In this document: one piece after another, positions 1 through 9,451 of the stretch
Layout: every line of letters begins with the position of its first letter
Position numbering within the stretch: the first letter of the stretch is position 1
Source: Euperipatoides rowelli
Lineage: Eukaryota > Onychophora > Udeonychophora > Euonychophora > Peripatopsidae
Reading direction: 5' to 3' (one strand)
Length of the DNA: 13,125 nt
Assembly (NCBI GenBank): GCA_003024985.2
Contig: PXIH01S0032858.1
Notes under the pieces: model-generated
Databases searched by the model: none
The model's input: only the letters and a program-made list of their open reading frames with translations
What the model was told of the DNA's origin: nothing
Made by a program: the position numbers and the translations under genes

Positions 1-743
1 AAAACCGAAAAAAATATTTGGTTTAGAAATATTGAGTCGGTTCTCTTCGGGAACCTAATGCTATTACGGTTACCGACTATTAACTCAGTTCCCTTGCACC
101 CCTAGAAATGAGCTTATTTTAGTTCAGTTATTGTCATGTTTGAATTGCAATATGCAATGGTTATATCACTTCATGGTTAATTTTTACATCTGAAACACTG
201 TGCAGCACCCTTGTTTCACAATAATAAATAACATGACTCGTCTGCTTCTAATCTAAAAAAAAAAACATTAAATTTAATTCATCAAATTCAATTGCCGCAT
301 CCACAAAAAAGAAAAATGGGTCCTGTAGGGTAAAATTATAAAATCATATTTAGTGTAAAAGTCATCTCGGAGAGTAAATACCTGTTGCATTTAGTTGCAC
401 GATATTCAGAAGTATTAGGCCAAGAAACAATAGAAAAACTTGCATATTTTTTTTCCATATGTGATATTTTTCTTTATAAATATTTAGAATCTTGTTTTAA
501 AAAAGATATCAGTGACATAGAATTAATAATAATAAAAAATTTAAAGGAATTAGCAAGTTACTATTAAATCAAACAACTTCCTCCCCCCTCTCCCAAAAAA
601 AAAAGTATACGGTAGTATTTAACTATGCTAATTATTTTCCCATGTTAAATGATTTTATATTAACTTTTGAAAAGAAGAAGAAGAAAAAAATACCTTTAAT
701 GTTTGTTTATTAATTAGTTTCATTTTTTTTTTTTTTTGTTTAG
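1..743 (+). other. 3' part of an upstream CAP intron
   Basis: No CAP coding sequence is visible left of 744, and the stretch ends in a long pyrimidine tract (717-740) plus TTTAG, so I read it as the end of a phase-0 intron whose donor is off the window. It is AT-rich with several A-runs (255-264, 595-604) and a purine-rich GAAGAAGAAG run near 672-685. The 60-codon open frame at 385-567 has no recognisable motif and no splice context and is left out as chance. A small structured element lies at 34-88 (separate entry). Confidence 0.8.
34..88. repeat. Small nested hairpin with UUCG-type loop
   Basis: AGTCGGT at 35-41 is the exact reverse complement of ACCGACT at 72-78. Between them GGTTCTC (39-46 region) can pair with GGAACC (50-55) around a TTCG loop, giving a C(UUCG)G-capped hairpin with one bulge. 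The outer and inner stems share bases at 39-41, so they are alternatives or partly compete. The block is richer in G+C than its surroundings and could be the remnant of a small RNA-derived repeat. I do not recognise a specific RNA family. Confidence 0.35.
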
Positions 744-833
744 GATTTCCGTGAACGGAACCGTGCCAGCACTTATTTCAACCATTTATCAGCAATTAGT
801 GAATCTATACCTGCATTGGGCTGGGTTACTGTG
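744..833 (+). CDS. CAP1: CAP exon (N-terminal helical domain, first visible exon)
   Basis: This exon encodes 30 residues in frame 1 of the exon, from [16 protein letters not shown] to [12 protein letters not shown] recognise the conserved FRE(R/K)NR..FNHLSA(I/V)SESI.ALGWV block of adenylyl cyclase-associated protein. CAP binds G-actin and cofilin-actin in the cytoplasm and speeds filament turnover and nucleotide exchange; this block belongs to the N-terminal helical folded domain that acts on cofilin-decorated filaments. The left edge follows a long polypyrimidine tract ending in TTTAG at 739-743. The right edge is GTG followed by the strong donor GTAAGT at 834-839. Both flanking introns are phase 0. 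The residue before FRE differs from the vertebrate threonine, which is ordinary divergence. The preceding exon, with the N-terminal adenylyl-cyclase-binding region, is not in the window. I am very sure of the family. Orthology to a particular paralogue is moot because invertebrates usually carry one CAP gene. Confidence 0.95.
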
Positions 834-1509
834 GTAAGTTTCTATTTGTAATACCAAAAAATATATAAAGTATATAACTTGAACATCTTTGGTCTTCAGT
901 AACATTTTGCTTCCATCCACTTGTTTCATTTTGAATATCTTAATTAAAATAATACATTCACTTTACGAAAAGCAAATCATAATTGCAGTAAAATCCATTT
1001 GAATTGTTAGACTAAAATAATATTTTAAAACAATGGCTTTCTGAATTATTCCATTATAATATTCAATTTTAGCACAAAATCTCATTGATATTGCCCGCAA
1101 TATCTATACAATACTACTTTGTTCATCTACAACTACAGTCAATTAGAATTATCAAACAAAATACAAATTTCTTGCACATCTTTTGCTAAAGCTCAGAATT
1201 TCATGTCAACATTAACTGTAGCTGTGTTTTATTAAAAAAAAACTGATGAGCTTGGAATAATTGGGACACCTCATGGAGTACAAACAGTATAAACAAAGCG
1301 AGAGAATCTGAGATTATTAAAATTTGCTTTCTCATTGCCTGCAAACGTATTTTTTTTCAGCATTTAAGTCAACCGTAAAAGATCTTGTATAGTCAAAATA
1401 TAAAATTATGCGGAGGAAATAGTGCCTAGACAAAGGTCAGACCAGTTCGTCATATTTGGCACATGTAAATATCAATGAGTCTGTTTTCCTCCATTTTGGA
1501 TTTTGTTTG

Positions 1510-1690
1510 TGTTCTGGTGTATTGTAGGCATTCCTTTGAATCCCGAAGCTTTTGCTCGGAGTGGTCAGAGCTTACTCTGATGGTGATAGGAGTTTATTAA
1601 AATCCATGACCGTATGCTCCAATTTTTTTTTTAAATTTGATATCTCCAAATTCAGAGCATGTTCTGATGTATTCGGAGTGCTCAGAGTTT
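1510..1690. repeat. Cluster of short imperfect direct repeats
   Basis: CGGAGTG(G/C)TCAGAG occurs at 1557-1570 and 1674-1687 (13 of 14 identical, spacing 117). TCAGAGC followed by a degenerate TTCTGATG occurs at 1565-1582 and 1652-1669 (spacing 87). GTTCTG(G/A)TGTATT occurs at 1511-1523 and 1661-1673 (spacing 150). The differing spacings point to nested duplications rather than a clean tandem array. I do not recognise the family. Confidence 0.5.
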
Positions 1691-2877
1691 TTTTAAAAAA
1701 CATAGCCTCTGTTAAATTGGAATGTATAATATCTATTAGCTCATTTACTCCAGTTTCGCCAGACCTCATCTTACACATACAATATAACATCAAATATTCC
1801 CTTAAGTATACAAGACTTTAGTACCAACAGTCAAGCTCAGTTTCTTACTATATGGATTCATTTTAGTACATAGTATGTTGTGAGTATAGCAATTCCAATG
1901 TACTTTATGCTTTATGTCAATTCTTTCTCAATATTTTCCTTCATAAAGTATCTGATTGAAATGTTTAGGTCTTGGGTTCGTTCCTACTCCCGTGACTTAA
2001 TTCATGTTGCCCTGCAATGGGTTATTATGTTTGTCATTTTTATGTTCCTTGCTATCTTATGTCATTTTCTATTTTGGTTTGATCATTCTAAAACATACTA
2101 CTCTATCAGTTTTTGGTTAATATCTTGTCTAAAATCTATTAAATCTTATTTACATTTGAGCTAAATTATCCACAACCACCATCCGTTTAAATTATCAAAT
2201 AAAATATGGATAAATTACATACCTTTCACTACAGAAAGTCATCTTACATAATAATATTTATTACTATAATTCCCTTGTTCATTCAGTCAAGAGTTGCATA
2301 GTAAACATAAAATTTCCCATCAGATAACCTTTATTGTATCACACCAATTTGACTTGACATATTTTTTCATCACTCATAATAACCTGGTGAGCCATATATC
2401 AAATACCTACAGTAGATAACCTGGTTTTGTGGTATGTAGAAAGTTTTACGACTGATGTTGATTTCAAAGGCTCTTTGATTTCAAATTCACTTTTGATGCC
2501 ACTTTGTCACCTTTGAGCAAATTTAAATATTTAAGATGGCATCAAGTATGGTTGCTAAGAAATCCATAATGATATAATGATTCAATTTAAATGAGTGATC
2601 TAGCACTGCACTTTACATGTTTTTTGAGCGAAGGAGTTAAAAATTCATTCTATATAAATGACAAAACAAAAAGCAAAACTTTTTTCACTTAAAAAGTATA
2701 TTATTTATGCAAAATAAATATTTAAAAGAAATAGAAACAAAACTTTTATTTTGAAGAAGTATAATAAATAAAATAAAATGTCCAAAATACTAACAGGAGC
2801 TTGTAACTATGATAACATAAAATAAGTTGCTAAATGCAACAATGCAAATAATATGTGAAACATCCTCTCTAACACGA

Positions 2878-3125
2878 TACCAGGATTGGTCAGACTCGAT
2901 GAATTGAGTGGTAAATACCATTGTCGACTCCCGTGGCCCACTAGGAACATTAAAAGCCTAAAATGTAGATTACTTGAGTGGACAACGGTACAAACTGCTA
3001 TCCATCAAGTAAGACAAACTAGACGAACCAAAACTAATTATTTATAATAAAACCCTGGCGCTTATTTAAATTTGAAGCATGAGTACATTAATGTAATTAG
3101 CATTAATTTGCACATGCAGATAATT
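2878..3125 (+). mobile_element. Candidate tRNA-derived SINE, copy 1
   Basis: This block is less AT-rich than its surroundings. TGGTCAGACTCG (2887-2898) resembles a pol III A box and GTCGACTCC (2923-2931) resembles a B box, about 33 bp apart as in tRNA-like promoters. The 3' part (GCGCTTATTTAAATT at 3059 on, then ATTAGCATTAA near 3098) recurs in a diverged copy at 6189-6240, and ATTGT..GACT...GGCCC also has a counterpart near 6118. Ends and target duplications are not clear. It could instead be a non-tRNA MITE. Confidence 0.45.
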
Positions 3126-3159
3126 TTTTTTTACACATCACTTTTTTATTTCATTATGA

Positions 3160-3222
3160 CACTAGGTGGCATGGTTAAGTTATAAAAGATTTTGAGGTAG
3201 AAGGCCTATATTCAATCATAGG
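3160..3222 (+). mobile_element. tRNA-like SINE head (degenerate)
   Basis: GGTGGCATGGTTAAG (3165-3179), GAGGTAGAAGGCC and a T-arm-like hairpin CCTAT-loop-ATAGG (about 3204-3221, loop ATTCAATC) follow the layout of tRNA-derived SINE heads (TGGC..., GTAGAAGG, GTTCAAATC). The B-box core has decayed to ATTCAATC. The body downstream, to about 3375, is AT-rich and not recognised. Confidence 0.4.
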
Positions 3223-3422
3223 AAAGTATTACATACATGATACCTTATGAAGTTTATAATTACTATTATATGATAGCTTCATTACATCCTATACCTCACT
3301 ATCATAGTAGGGTACATCAGTCAGGTTATGTTGTTGTATATTCTGTCTGTATATAACTATCTTTTATTAAATTACCATTTGTACAAATATTTTGGCTATC
3401 TCCTCCCCCACTCTTTTATAAC

Positions 3423-3485
3423 AAGTGTTGCACACTAGCTCCCATACCCTGGGAAGTGTGAAATAAACCAATCCTGTGAAACGCT
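3423..3485. mobile_element. Tiny element with hAT-like inverted tips
   Basis: AGTGTTGCACA at 3424-3434 and the reverse complement of 3475-3485 (AGCGTTTCACA) match at 9 of 11 bases and resemble the short tips of hAT-type elements. The 60-bp block between is richer in G+C than its surroundings. No 8-bp target duplication is visible, so this may be a remnant or a coincidence. Confidence 0.25.
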
Positions 3486-4205
3486 AGAGTTTGGGCTTAG
3501 CTGTTTTTAAAAAAAAATAATACATTTTATTTTTATAATCAGTGCTGCCATAGTGGACCCCTTTTTTTGTTTTTGGTTACTAATTCCAGTAAACACTTCG
3601 GTTTATTTCTGTTATTAAAATTATAGCTTCTTTCCATTTTGTTATTTTCTAACAGAGATTTTCTGGTAACAGATTATATTTGGAACTGTTAGATTGCAGA
3701 AACAGTTCAAAGTAACTTACATTAAATAACGCCCATCTCAATGGTTATATTCATTGAATACGAAGCGCATACAACTAGACCATTTGACTGTATGGAGAAC
3801 TTATAAATCATCCTTTTTCAATTGGTCTACTTTTGTATGACAAATCCTCTTTTGACGATTTTTATATTTATCCGTGGCAGCTTTGCAAAAACAAACACAC
3901 AATTTAGAAATTCATTTGATGCAAAAGGAGAGACTAACAATAACATTGAGGTCAGTAAGAAGTACAAATCGCTGGAAATATACTATATAATTAATAAAGT
4001 AATAAACAAATATTACAGCAAAATAGTATATTAAAATTCAGCATAAATACAAAAAAAAAAGTTTAATACATAGGCCAATGAGTAACAAGACTTTCCAGTT
4101 TTGTACATCTGTGAAATAAATAAATAAGCTTATACAAAGTATATTTCTCCTAGAGTTTAATGGTCATTTTTAAAACATTTAAAGCTGGATGATGAACAAT
4201 CTGAT

Positions 4206-4226
4206 GATGTGTGTGTATGTGTGTGC
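4206..4226. repeat. Short interrupted (TG)n microsatellite
   Basis: The tract alternates T and G with ATG interruptions (GATGTGTGTGTATGTGTGTGC). Interruptions suggest an old, stable tract. It sits deep in the 7.4-kb intron, far from any splice site. Confidence 0.8.
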
Positions 4227-5594
4227 ATGGTTTTTGTTGTTATATAGCCAAATCGTGTGAGTCAACCGCTAGTGTAGCCATAAGTCAGAAAACAAATTGA
4301 ATAACAAGTAACTGTGCTTGAAAAGCAAAATTAATTACTTTGCAGCCTTCTGTGGTCTAAACACCGCCCTCCAATTGAATCATCTTAAGATAACTTCATA
4401 GATACAATGTATTGAACTTTTGGTGAACTGATCATCCGAGCCAATCGCATGTGTAAGGCCGATCTAAAATTAAATCCACAAAATAAAAAAAATTTCACTG
4501 TGTTATAGTAGGAAAAGAAAGAGCTTTTTTTTTTGTGCTCTTGAAAAAAAAAAAATTTAAGTCATTGCTTAAAATAATATCCCATTGTGCTTTAATATCA
4601 GTTAATTAAAATCTTGCAAATTAAAATCTTTTTTTTTTAATAATTACATATGATTTATAATTATTAATCTCAATGAGTTAATAATATAAAACAAACAAAA
4701 TGAAATTGTATTCCAGGTAGAGAAAGTAATTTAAAATAAAAGTAAACACAATAAATTCTTAAAAAATAATTTAAAATTAAAAAAAAAAATGAAAAATAAC
4801 AAACTTTCATATTCTCCAATTTTTATAAAAAAGCATATTTTTATTCAACAACTCCTTCATTTATAGAAGTTTTTGTTTGCATTTCATTATAACTAATCTT
4901 TTAGCTTTTATTAAAAAAAAAAGTAAAAAGAATTATCAGTGTGTGTCATCATGTATTTTAAAAAAATTACAAGTCTCTTTCAAATAGATTTTTCAGATTA
5001 TTGAACTTGGTAATAATGGAAATGATTTTTTTTCTAAAGATGAACATTTATTAAAAATGCAATTCTACAGAAAGTTATATTTTGTTTATATATGATATGC
5101 AGTATATATTTAAAAAAAAAAAAATTATTTAATATAATGTTTAGACTTATTTTATAAAAAAATATAACTTAGAATATTTAATAATCCAATGTTTAATCAT
5201 TTATTATATAAAAGATTAATGACCGTTATCATTCACAGTCATTGCTCTGCTGCCCATCCCAAGCTTATTGAACTATATTTAATTTTTCAAGTAAAAATAA
5301 TTTTAATTGGTCAATAGTTTTATGTTTTTTTTTTCCAATTTCATGAATATATTTTTTAAAAACTTGGCTGCTTATAATTTTTTTTTATGTATAATGTCAT
5401 CTCCCTGTATATTAGGGCCTTGATACCTGATTTTAAACTTTTGCTATTTACCCCCTTAACAACTATCTGGAAATAATAATCTGAAAGAAAACCAAATTGG
5501 ATGTTTCCTCCCTTATGCTGATGGTATAGATTCAGATCAGTCTTTACACTTAATTCGCACGGACCTCACATGGACAATAATTTCAATCATGTTT

Positions 5595-5720
5595 GAGGCA
5601 AGACACATGTCAACCATGAATAAAGAATTTGCATTTGACTGATCGTGCTATTATGTCTTGATCGGTTCAATTTACCTTACAATTTGTGAAGCTAACTGCA
5701 TGTCAGTCGTAAATAAAACC
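5595..5720 (+). repeat. 93-bp-spaced duplication carrying AATAAA motifs
   Basis: GAGGC.AGACACATGTCA..C..GAATAAAG (5595-5625) recurs as GAAGCTAACTGCATGTCA and GTCGTAAATAAAACC (5688-5720), with about 20 of 31 aligned bases identical. Each half ends in AATAAA. The block is less AT-rich than its surroundings and may be an old tandem duplication or the 3' tail of a decayed retroelement. AATAAA alone is expected often by chance in DNA this AT-rich. Confidence 0.4.
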
Positions 5721-6106
5721 AATTTTCATAATTATTATTTCTTTATGTCATTAGCTTGTTGGTATAAAAAAGATGCATAAATCTTTTAGTAAATAATTAA
5801 ATAAATTTGATTTTTTAAATAAACTACTAACAGGGAAATTGATTACTTATTATATTTAGTACTCTCAATATCATGGTGACTATAGCATATAGACTTTTTG
5901 TAGATATGTTTTTTTTTTTTTAAATAAATAAATTTCAAGCTTATAACAATCTAAAGAATTGTTGTTATGCCCGAAGGCTGCTATACAAACAATGTTGAAA
6001 GAGGAAATAACAAAAGAAAACTGTATCACTGGCTAGTTTCAAAATTGGCTAGCTTTATTTTATGTAGAAATCTAAATTGTATTTTAAAGCAAAATAAATA
6101 ATTCCA

Positions 6107-6240
6107 TGGAGGTCACAATTGTGTGACTGGCCCTGCCAGCCATACATAGAAAAACATAAAACAATAAATAAATACTTTGTAAGGCTATGTGCTTATTTAA
6201 ATTGACGATGAATAAATTAGCATTAACTCGTGCAGTTAAG
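6107..6240 (+). mobile_element. Candidate SINE, diverged copy 2
   Basis: GTGCTTATTTAAATTGA (6190 on) and AATTAGCATTAACT (6216-6229) match 3059-3110 of the first copy with a shorter spacer. Further left, ATTGTGTGACTGGCCC (6118-6133) matches ATTGTC-GACT...GGCCC of copy 1. The A-box part is missing or unrecognisable, so this is a 5'-truncated or decayed copy. A near-palindrome GTCACAATTGTGTGAC lies at 6111-6126. Confidence 0.4.
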
Positions 6241-6450
6241 GCAATGATTAGTTTTTGATGTGTTTATAAGCATCAGCTCATAGACAAGCCACAAACTGAA
6301 TGCACGAGAAAATGTAAACAGAAATAAAATAGATACTGTATGTTATACAGTTCAGAAATCACATAAAAGAAATAATGAAGTCTTAATCTGTATTAATTAT
6401 TAATATTTTCGAGCTGAATATACTTTTTATTCCCAAATGAATATCTCCAA

Positions 6451-6540
6451 CAGTGTTACAAAACCTTTTACGGCCCAAAGCCCCCCTTTCACTAGGTGCA
6501 TGCCACAGCCCAACACCCCCTCTACACTAAGTACATGGTA
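6451..6540 (+). mobile_element. hAT-like transposon end with internal direct repeat
   Basis: CAGTGTTACAAAACCTTTTACGGCCC (spanning 6451-6476) resembles the known hAT tip pattern CAGTGTT.C.AACCTTTT..GGCCC. Immediately after it, CCCAA(A/C)...CCCCC...CACTA(G/A)GT(G/A)CATG occurs twice, at 6474-6502 and 6509-6537, a 35-bp-period pair. This is the most GC-rich spot in the intron. I could not find the opposite tip, so it is probably a fragment. Confidence 0.45.
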
Positions 6541-7328
6541 ATGCTAGGGTTGCCATATTTCTAATTTAAAAATCCAGGTGATACACACACATTTTTTAGT
6601 GGGGTTTATGGGCCGAACCTCGGTTAGGGATAAGAGCTAAATTCCTCATTTTTTTTCTTTTATGACCAATTTGTTGCATTTTAACACAAAATGTAAAACT
6701 TATTCCACTTGCCACTGTCTGCGAATCGCAAACCTTTTTATTTATTTATATTTTATAAGATATGATCAGCACAGTTCTTTGTAACATGTTAACAAATACC
6801 TAGAGTTTAAAGATGAAAACAAAAAGAGAAAGAAAAAAAAATACAAAGAGTTCAAATTAAATAAATTATTGTATAATAATAATAAAATAAAGATTGTTTT
6901 TTGGAAAATAAATTTAATGAGGTTTAATTTGTAAAAACATTATATTGTAACTTATGAAGTTTAAAGAATACTTAAAAAATCAAAACAATAAGACTCCTCT
7001 TTTGTTTAAATTTATTAAAACTTGGAGACTCCATTTTCTGATTGCCCTTTTTTTGATCAAAGAAATTTCTTAGAGTAATCGCTATTTAGTTTGATTGTAA
7101 TGTCTTTTTTTTTTCTAACATTTTATTATTCCCAAACTATGGCAGTAAAAATAATAAACCTGTTAAAAAAGAGACTTAATGCATATTAAAAAAAAGGCAT
7201 GTTTAGTCGCAGCTTTTACATTGATATAACAAGTTAATTTCACTTTGATTGTATTATTCAGTATTAATAACAAAGCATATAGTTTTATTTAATTAATTTA
7301 ATGTAATCAATTCCAATAATTCAACTAC

Positions 7329-7349
7329 TTTTTTTTTTTTTTTTTTTTT
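7329..7349. repeat. Poly-T tract (21 nt)
   Basis: This is an uninterrupted run of 21 T on the + strand (A on the - strand). It may be the tail of an antisense retroelement, but nothing recognisable lies to its left or right. Runs of 10 to 17 T or A are common throughout the introns. Confidence 0.9.
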
Positions 7350-7683
7350 AAATATATAATTTTCAACAAAATTCAAATCCGGAGAATTATAAGCAAAATC
7401 CAGTATATAGCTGGTGGCATGTGCTGTGTGTTAAGGCTAAATTCTGTTCAATTACTAGGCAGAGTGGCAACTCTTCCCGATGCCTCCTATTTTACAATTA
7501 AAATACAAATAAAACCTGAACATACTGTAAATAAAAAAATCTTTTTTTTTTTTTTTGTATATTGCTATTAGGTTGGCAATAATAATAATTATAAAATAAA
7601 TACAATAAATAATATGCTTTATTAATGTGTATAGTTTAGTTATAATAAAGTACTATAAATATAATTTATAATAAAATTTTAAT

Positions 7684-7834
7684 GCGATTCTTGAGAATCT
7701 CACACTGCACTACTTGACTCGACAAAAAAACTGTTACATGTTGACACTCCTCAAAGATCGAAATTACCACAAGCCCATTGAAAGGCTCTATCCCCTCCTC
7801 CCCAGGAAGTAGTTCAGCCCAAGTTGAGAAAAGC
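7684..7834. mobile_element. Candidate hAT-type MITE (about 150 bp)
   Basis: Read on the - strand, the right end starts GCTTTTCTCAACTTGGGC and continues CTGAACTACTT. The left end on the + strand starts GCGATTCTTGAGAATCTC and continues CTGCACTACTT. TTCTCAA near the tip is common in hAT elements. The interior is distinctly less AT-rich than its flanks. TAAT flanks the left side (7680-7683) and the right side starts TAAT (7835-7838), but no full 8-bp duplication is seen. Confidence 0.35.
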
Positions 7835-8269
7835 TAATCTACAGTGTATAAAATGTACAGTATATCCATGCTTTAGTCAAATTAAAAAAAAAAAAACATA
7901 TCGGCTAATTCATTTCTAATAAAATTACTTCTTTAAACATTTGACATTTATGTTCATTTATTATTATTTAAAATACATTGTTAATTAAATAATTACATAT
8001 TAAATTATTAATAGAATTGATTAAAAAAACAACAGGTTGTAATGTTTCTCACTAGTAGTCTATCTCTATAGACATCCGAGTATCTGGATCATTAAAAGTA
8101 TAACTGAAATATGTTTCATAAGGGACTGATTTGTTAAAATACTATTGATATGTTCAGTGGTTTAATATGATTATAATAATAATTGTCTGTTGCTTATTAT
8201 TTGTATTATATTTTAATATAGATTTAATTACCTTTATTAGTACGGTACCCAATGTAATTTTTTTTTTAG

Positions 8270-8355
8270 GCTCCTACTCCTGCTCCTTATGTCAAAGAAA
8301 TGATTGATGCTGGGCAATTTTATACTAATCGTGTGTTAAAAGACTATAAAGATAA
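8270..8355 (+). CDS. CAP1: CAP exon (helical domain, middle visible exon)
   Basis: This 86-nt exon reads APTPAPYVKEMIDAGQ followed by FYTNRVLKDYKD, then two bases (AA) of a split lysine codon. It continues directly from GWVTV in the preceding exon, matching the family pattern GWV.(V/M)(A/S)P.P.P.VKEM.DA..FYTNRVLK(D/E). The acceptor is a T-run ending TTTAG at 8265-8269. The donor is GTAAGT at 8356-8361, giving a phase-2 intron downstream. Ending two bases into the codon is needed because the next exon begins with the A that completes AAA. The product is the same cytoplasmic actin regulator. The AGQFYTNRVLK motif is closer to insect and mollusc proteins, as I remember them, than to the vertebrate AAMFYTNRVLK form, which supports a protostome host. 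Codon use is AT-leaning like the surrounding DNA, but there are no stops or frameshifts. Confidence 0.95.
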
Positions 8356-8474
8356 GTAAGTCTACATTGTCTTTACTTGATAGTTTTATAGTTCTCTGAT
8401 TGTTAAATTCTTCTCATATTTGAAATTGATTCAAATTAATGGATTTACTGTTATTTTTATAATTCTCTTTCCAG
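8356..8474 (+). other. Short 119-bp CAP intron (phase 2)
   Basis: Donor GTAAGT (8356-8361) and acceptor CTCTTTCCAG (8465-8474) are both strong. The intron splits a lysine codon (AA|A) between KDYKD and DKAHVDW. It is AT-rich and contains no repeat. It is far shorter than its 7.4-kb and more than 4.5-kb neighbours, so it seems to have escaped insertion. Confidence 0.93.
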
Positions 8475-8580
8475 AGACAAGGCACATGTTGATTGGACCA
8501 AAGTTTGGATTCAAACTCTATCTGAATTACAAGTCTATGTAAAGAAGCATCATACTACTGGCTTAGTGTGGAACGCAGCG
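8475..8580 (+). CDS. CAP1: CAP exon (end of helical domain, third visible exon)
   Basis: This 106-nt exon opens with an A that completes the split lysine codon, then encodes 35 residues from DKAHVDWTKVWIQTLSELQ to VYVKKHHTTGLVWNAA. The HVDW..., (S/T)ELQ.Y(V/I)K..HTTGL.W pattern is the C-terminal part of the CAP N-terminal helical domain. In known CAPs it is followed by a glycine/proline linker and the proline-rich, WH2 and CARP domains. The acceptor is CTCTTTCCAG at 8465-8474. The AG two bases later (8475-8476) is excluded because using it would break the frame with the previous exon. The donor is GTAAGA at 8581-8586, in phase 0. The rest of the protein lies to the right of the window. The 1.4-kb inverted repeat begins 72 nt after this donor, close enough that folding of the pre-mRNA could in principle affect this splice site. 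Confidence 0.95.
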
Positions 8581-8652
8581 GTAAGAAATTATTCATATAT
8601 ATTAGGCTATGATTATTGAGAATTCTGAAAAATGTTAGGTTATAGCTTATTG

Positions 8653-9290
8653 CAGCAGAATTGTAGGTTTTAGCATACAGTAAAACAGATTGGTGTTACC
8701 GATTTTCATTTTCAAAAAAGCTAATCTCATATCTTAAAAATAATTGGAATTAAAGTCTACTTTTTTGTTTTTATATAGTTCAATATGTCTTAAATAAGTG
8801 TATGTAATTTTTTTTCCATTAAAATTCGTTTAAAATTAAAAATTTTAAAGCTTTCCAAACACGGTAAAATGACGAAAACCGTTAATAACATTTATAATGA
8901 TAAAGTTTCTTACTTTAATCACTAGAGGTGAAAACGTCAATACACGTTCAGATATGGTTTAAAGATCGGGAATTTTGATAATCTTATGATTAATATTAAT
9001 TAAAACCACTTATATAGAATGATTGAGAAAGGATGTGTGCTCTGATTAAAAAAAAATTAATTTCTAACTCAACTTGATCAAATGATATGGCCGATTGAAA
9101 TCTACATTATGACTGCGGGCGACCTCTCTGAAATGCAGCCAGAGAGGTTACGAATAGCAAGCCTGGAAACTAAAAGCAGGTCGATCAGATGACATAAATA
9201 GTAATCGAACGTTAAAAGGATATCTTTTGGATAGATTCATATGTCATATGACCTTTTATCTATTGATTTACGACAACTAGAAAGAGATTT
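8653..9290 (+). repeat. Left arm of the long inverted repeat
   Basis: This arm matches the reverse complement of 9452-10079 along its whole length. Similarity is strongest at 8820-9030 and 9070-9180. It is weaker at 9045-9060, where an A-run replaces a different sequence in the other arm, and at 9205-9290. It contains an internal 7-bp perfect stem, CCTCTCT (9123-9129) with AGAGAGG (9141-9147). Near 9239-9250 it carries CATATG twice where the other arm has it once, a small local duplication. Confidence 0.9.
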
Positions 9291-9451
9291 TTATCATAGG
9301 TCACTCCTTTTCTTGACAAACTTACTTTTTTCAAAAAATAACAATCATTGCACCAAGATAAGTTTAGAAATATGATTTATTTTGTATTTAGTATGTCCTG
9401 TTTTGTACTGTTCTATTCTAATGCCCATGGGTGAGATCTTGTCGTATTCTT

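Larger units (their letters stand above)
834..8269 (+). other. Complete 7.4-kb CAP intron (phase 0)
   Basis: The intron is bounded by GTAAGT (834-839) and a T-rich tract ending TTTAG (8258-8269). It joins GWVTV to APTPAP without disturbing the frame, which fixes both ends. Most of it is AT-rich sequence with homopolymers and decayed mobile-element pieces, listed separately. Stretches where I see nothing beyond AT-rich filler are 840-1500, 2170-2870, 3570-4200, 4230-5390, 5730-6100, 6650-7320 and 7850-8257. Open frames at 1552-1821, 1880-2164 and 3822-4034 (+) and 1572-1793 (-) have no conserved motif, are rich in F, I, S and K as expected from random AT-rich DNA, and are not called as genes. 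Confidence 0.9.

Noticed and set aside
385-567. 60-codon open frame just upstream of the first exon, considered as an upstream CAP exon
   Set aside because: The translation does not match the CAP region that should precede FRERNR, and no donor with correct phase follows it.
1552-1821. Overlapping open frames on both strands (89 and 73 codons)
   Set aside because: They lie on a block of short direct repeats in an intron, with no conserved motif on either strand.
1975-1984. GGTTCGTTCC, a good match to a pol III B box, considered as a SINE or tRNA
   Set aside because: No A box at the right distance and no T-stem or cloverleaf could be formed.
1880-2164. 94-codon open frame rich in hydrophobic residues
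   Set aside because: The membrane-like look follows from T-rich DNA coding F, I, L and S. There is no motif, no splice context and it lies inside a defined CAP intron.
2382-2426. ATAACCTGGT occurring twice 36 bp apart
   Set aside because: It is too short, and the flanks of the two copies do not align.
3540-3569. CAGTGCTGCCATAGTGGACC, considered as a transposon tip
   Set aside because: No inverted partner and no target duplication could be found nearby.
3822-4034. 70-codon open frame
   Set aside because: Composition is as expected by chance and no domain is recognised.
8475-8476. Alternative AG acceptor two bases downstream of the chosen one
   Set aside because: It would break the CAP reading frame. 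The upstream CAG gives a perfect K-D-K-A-H junction.
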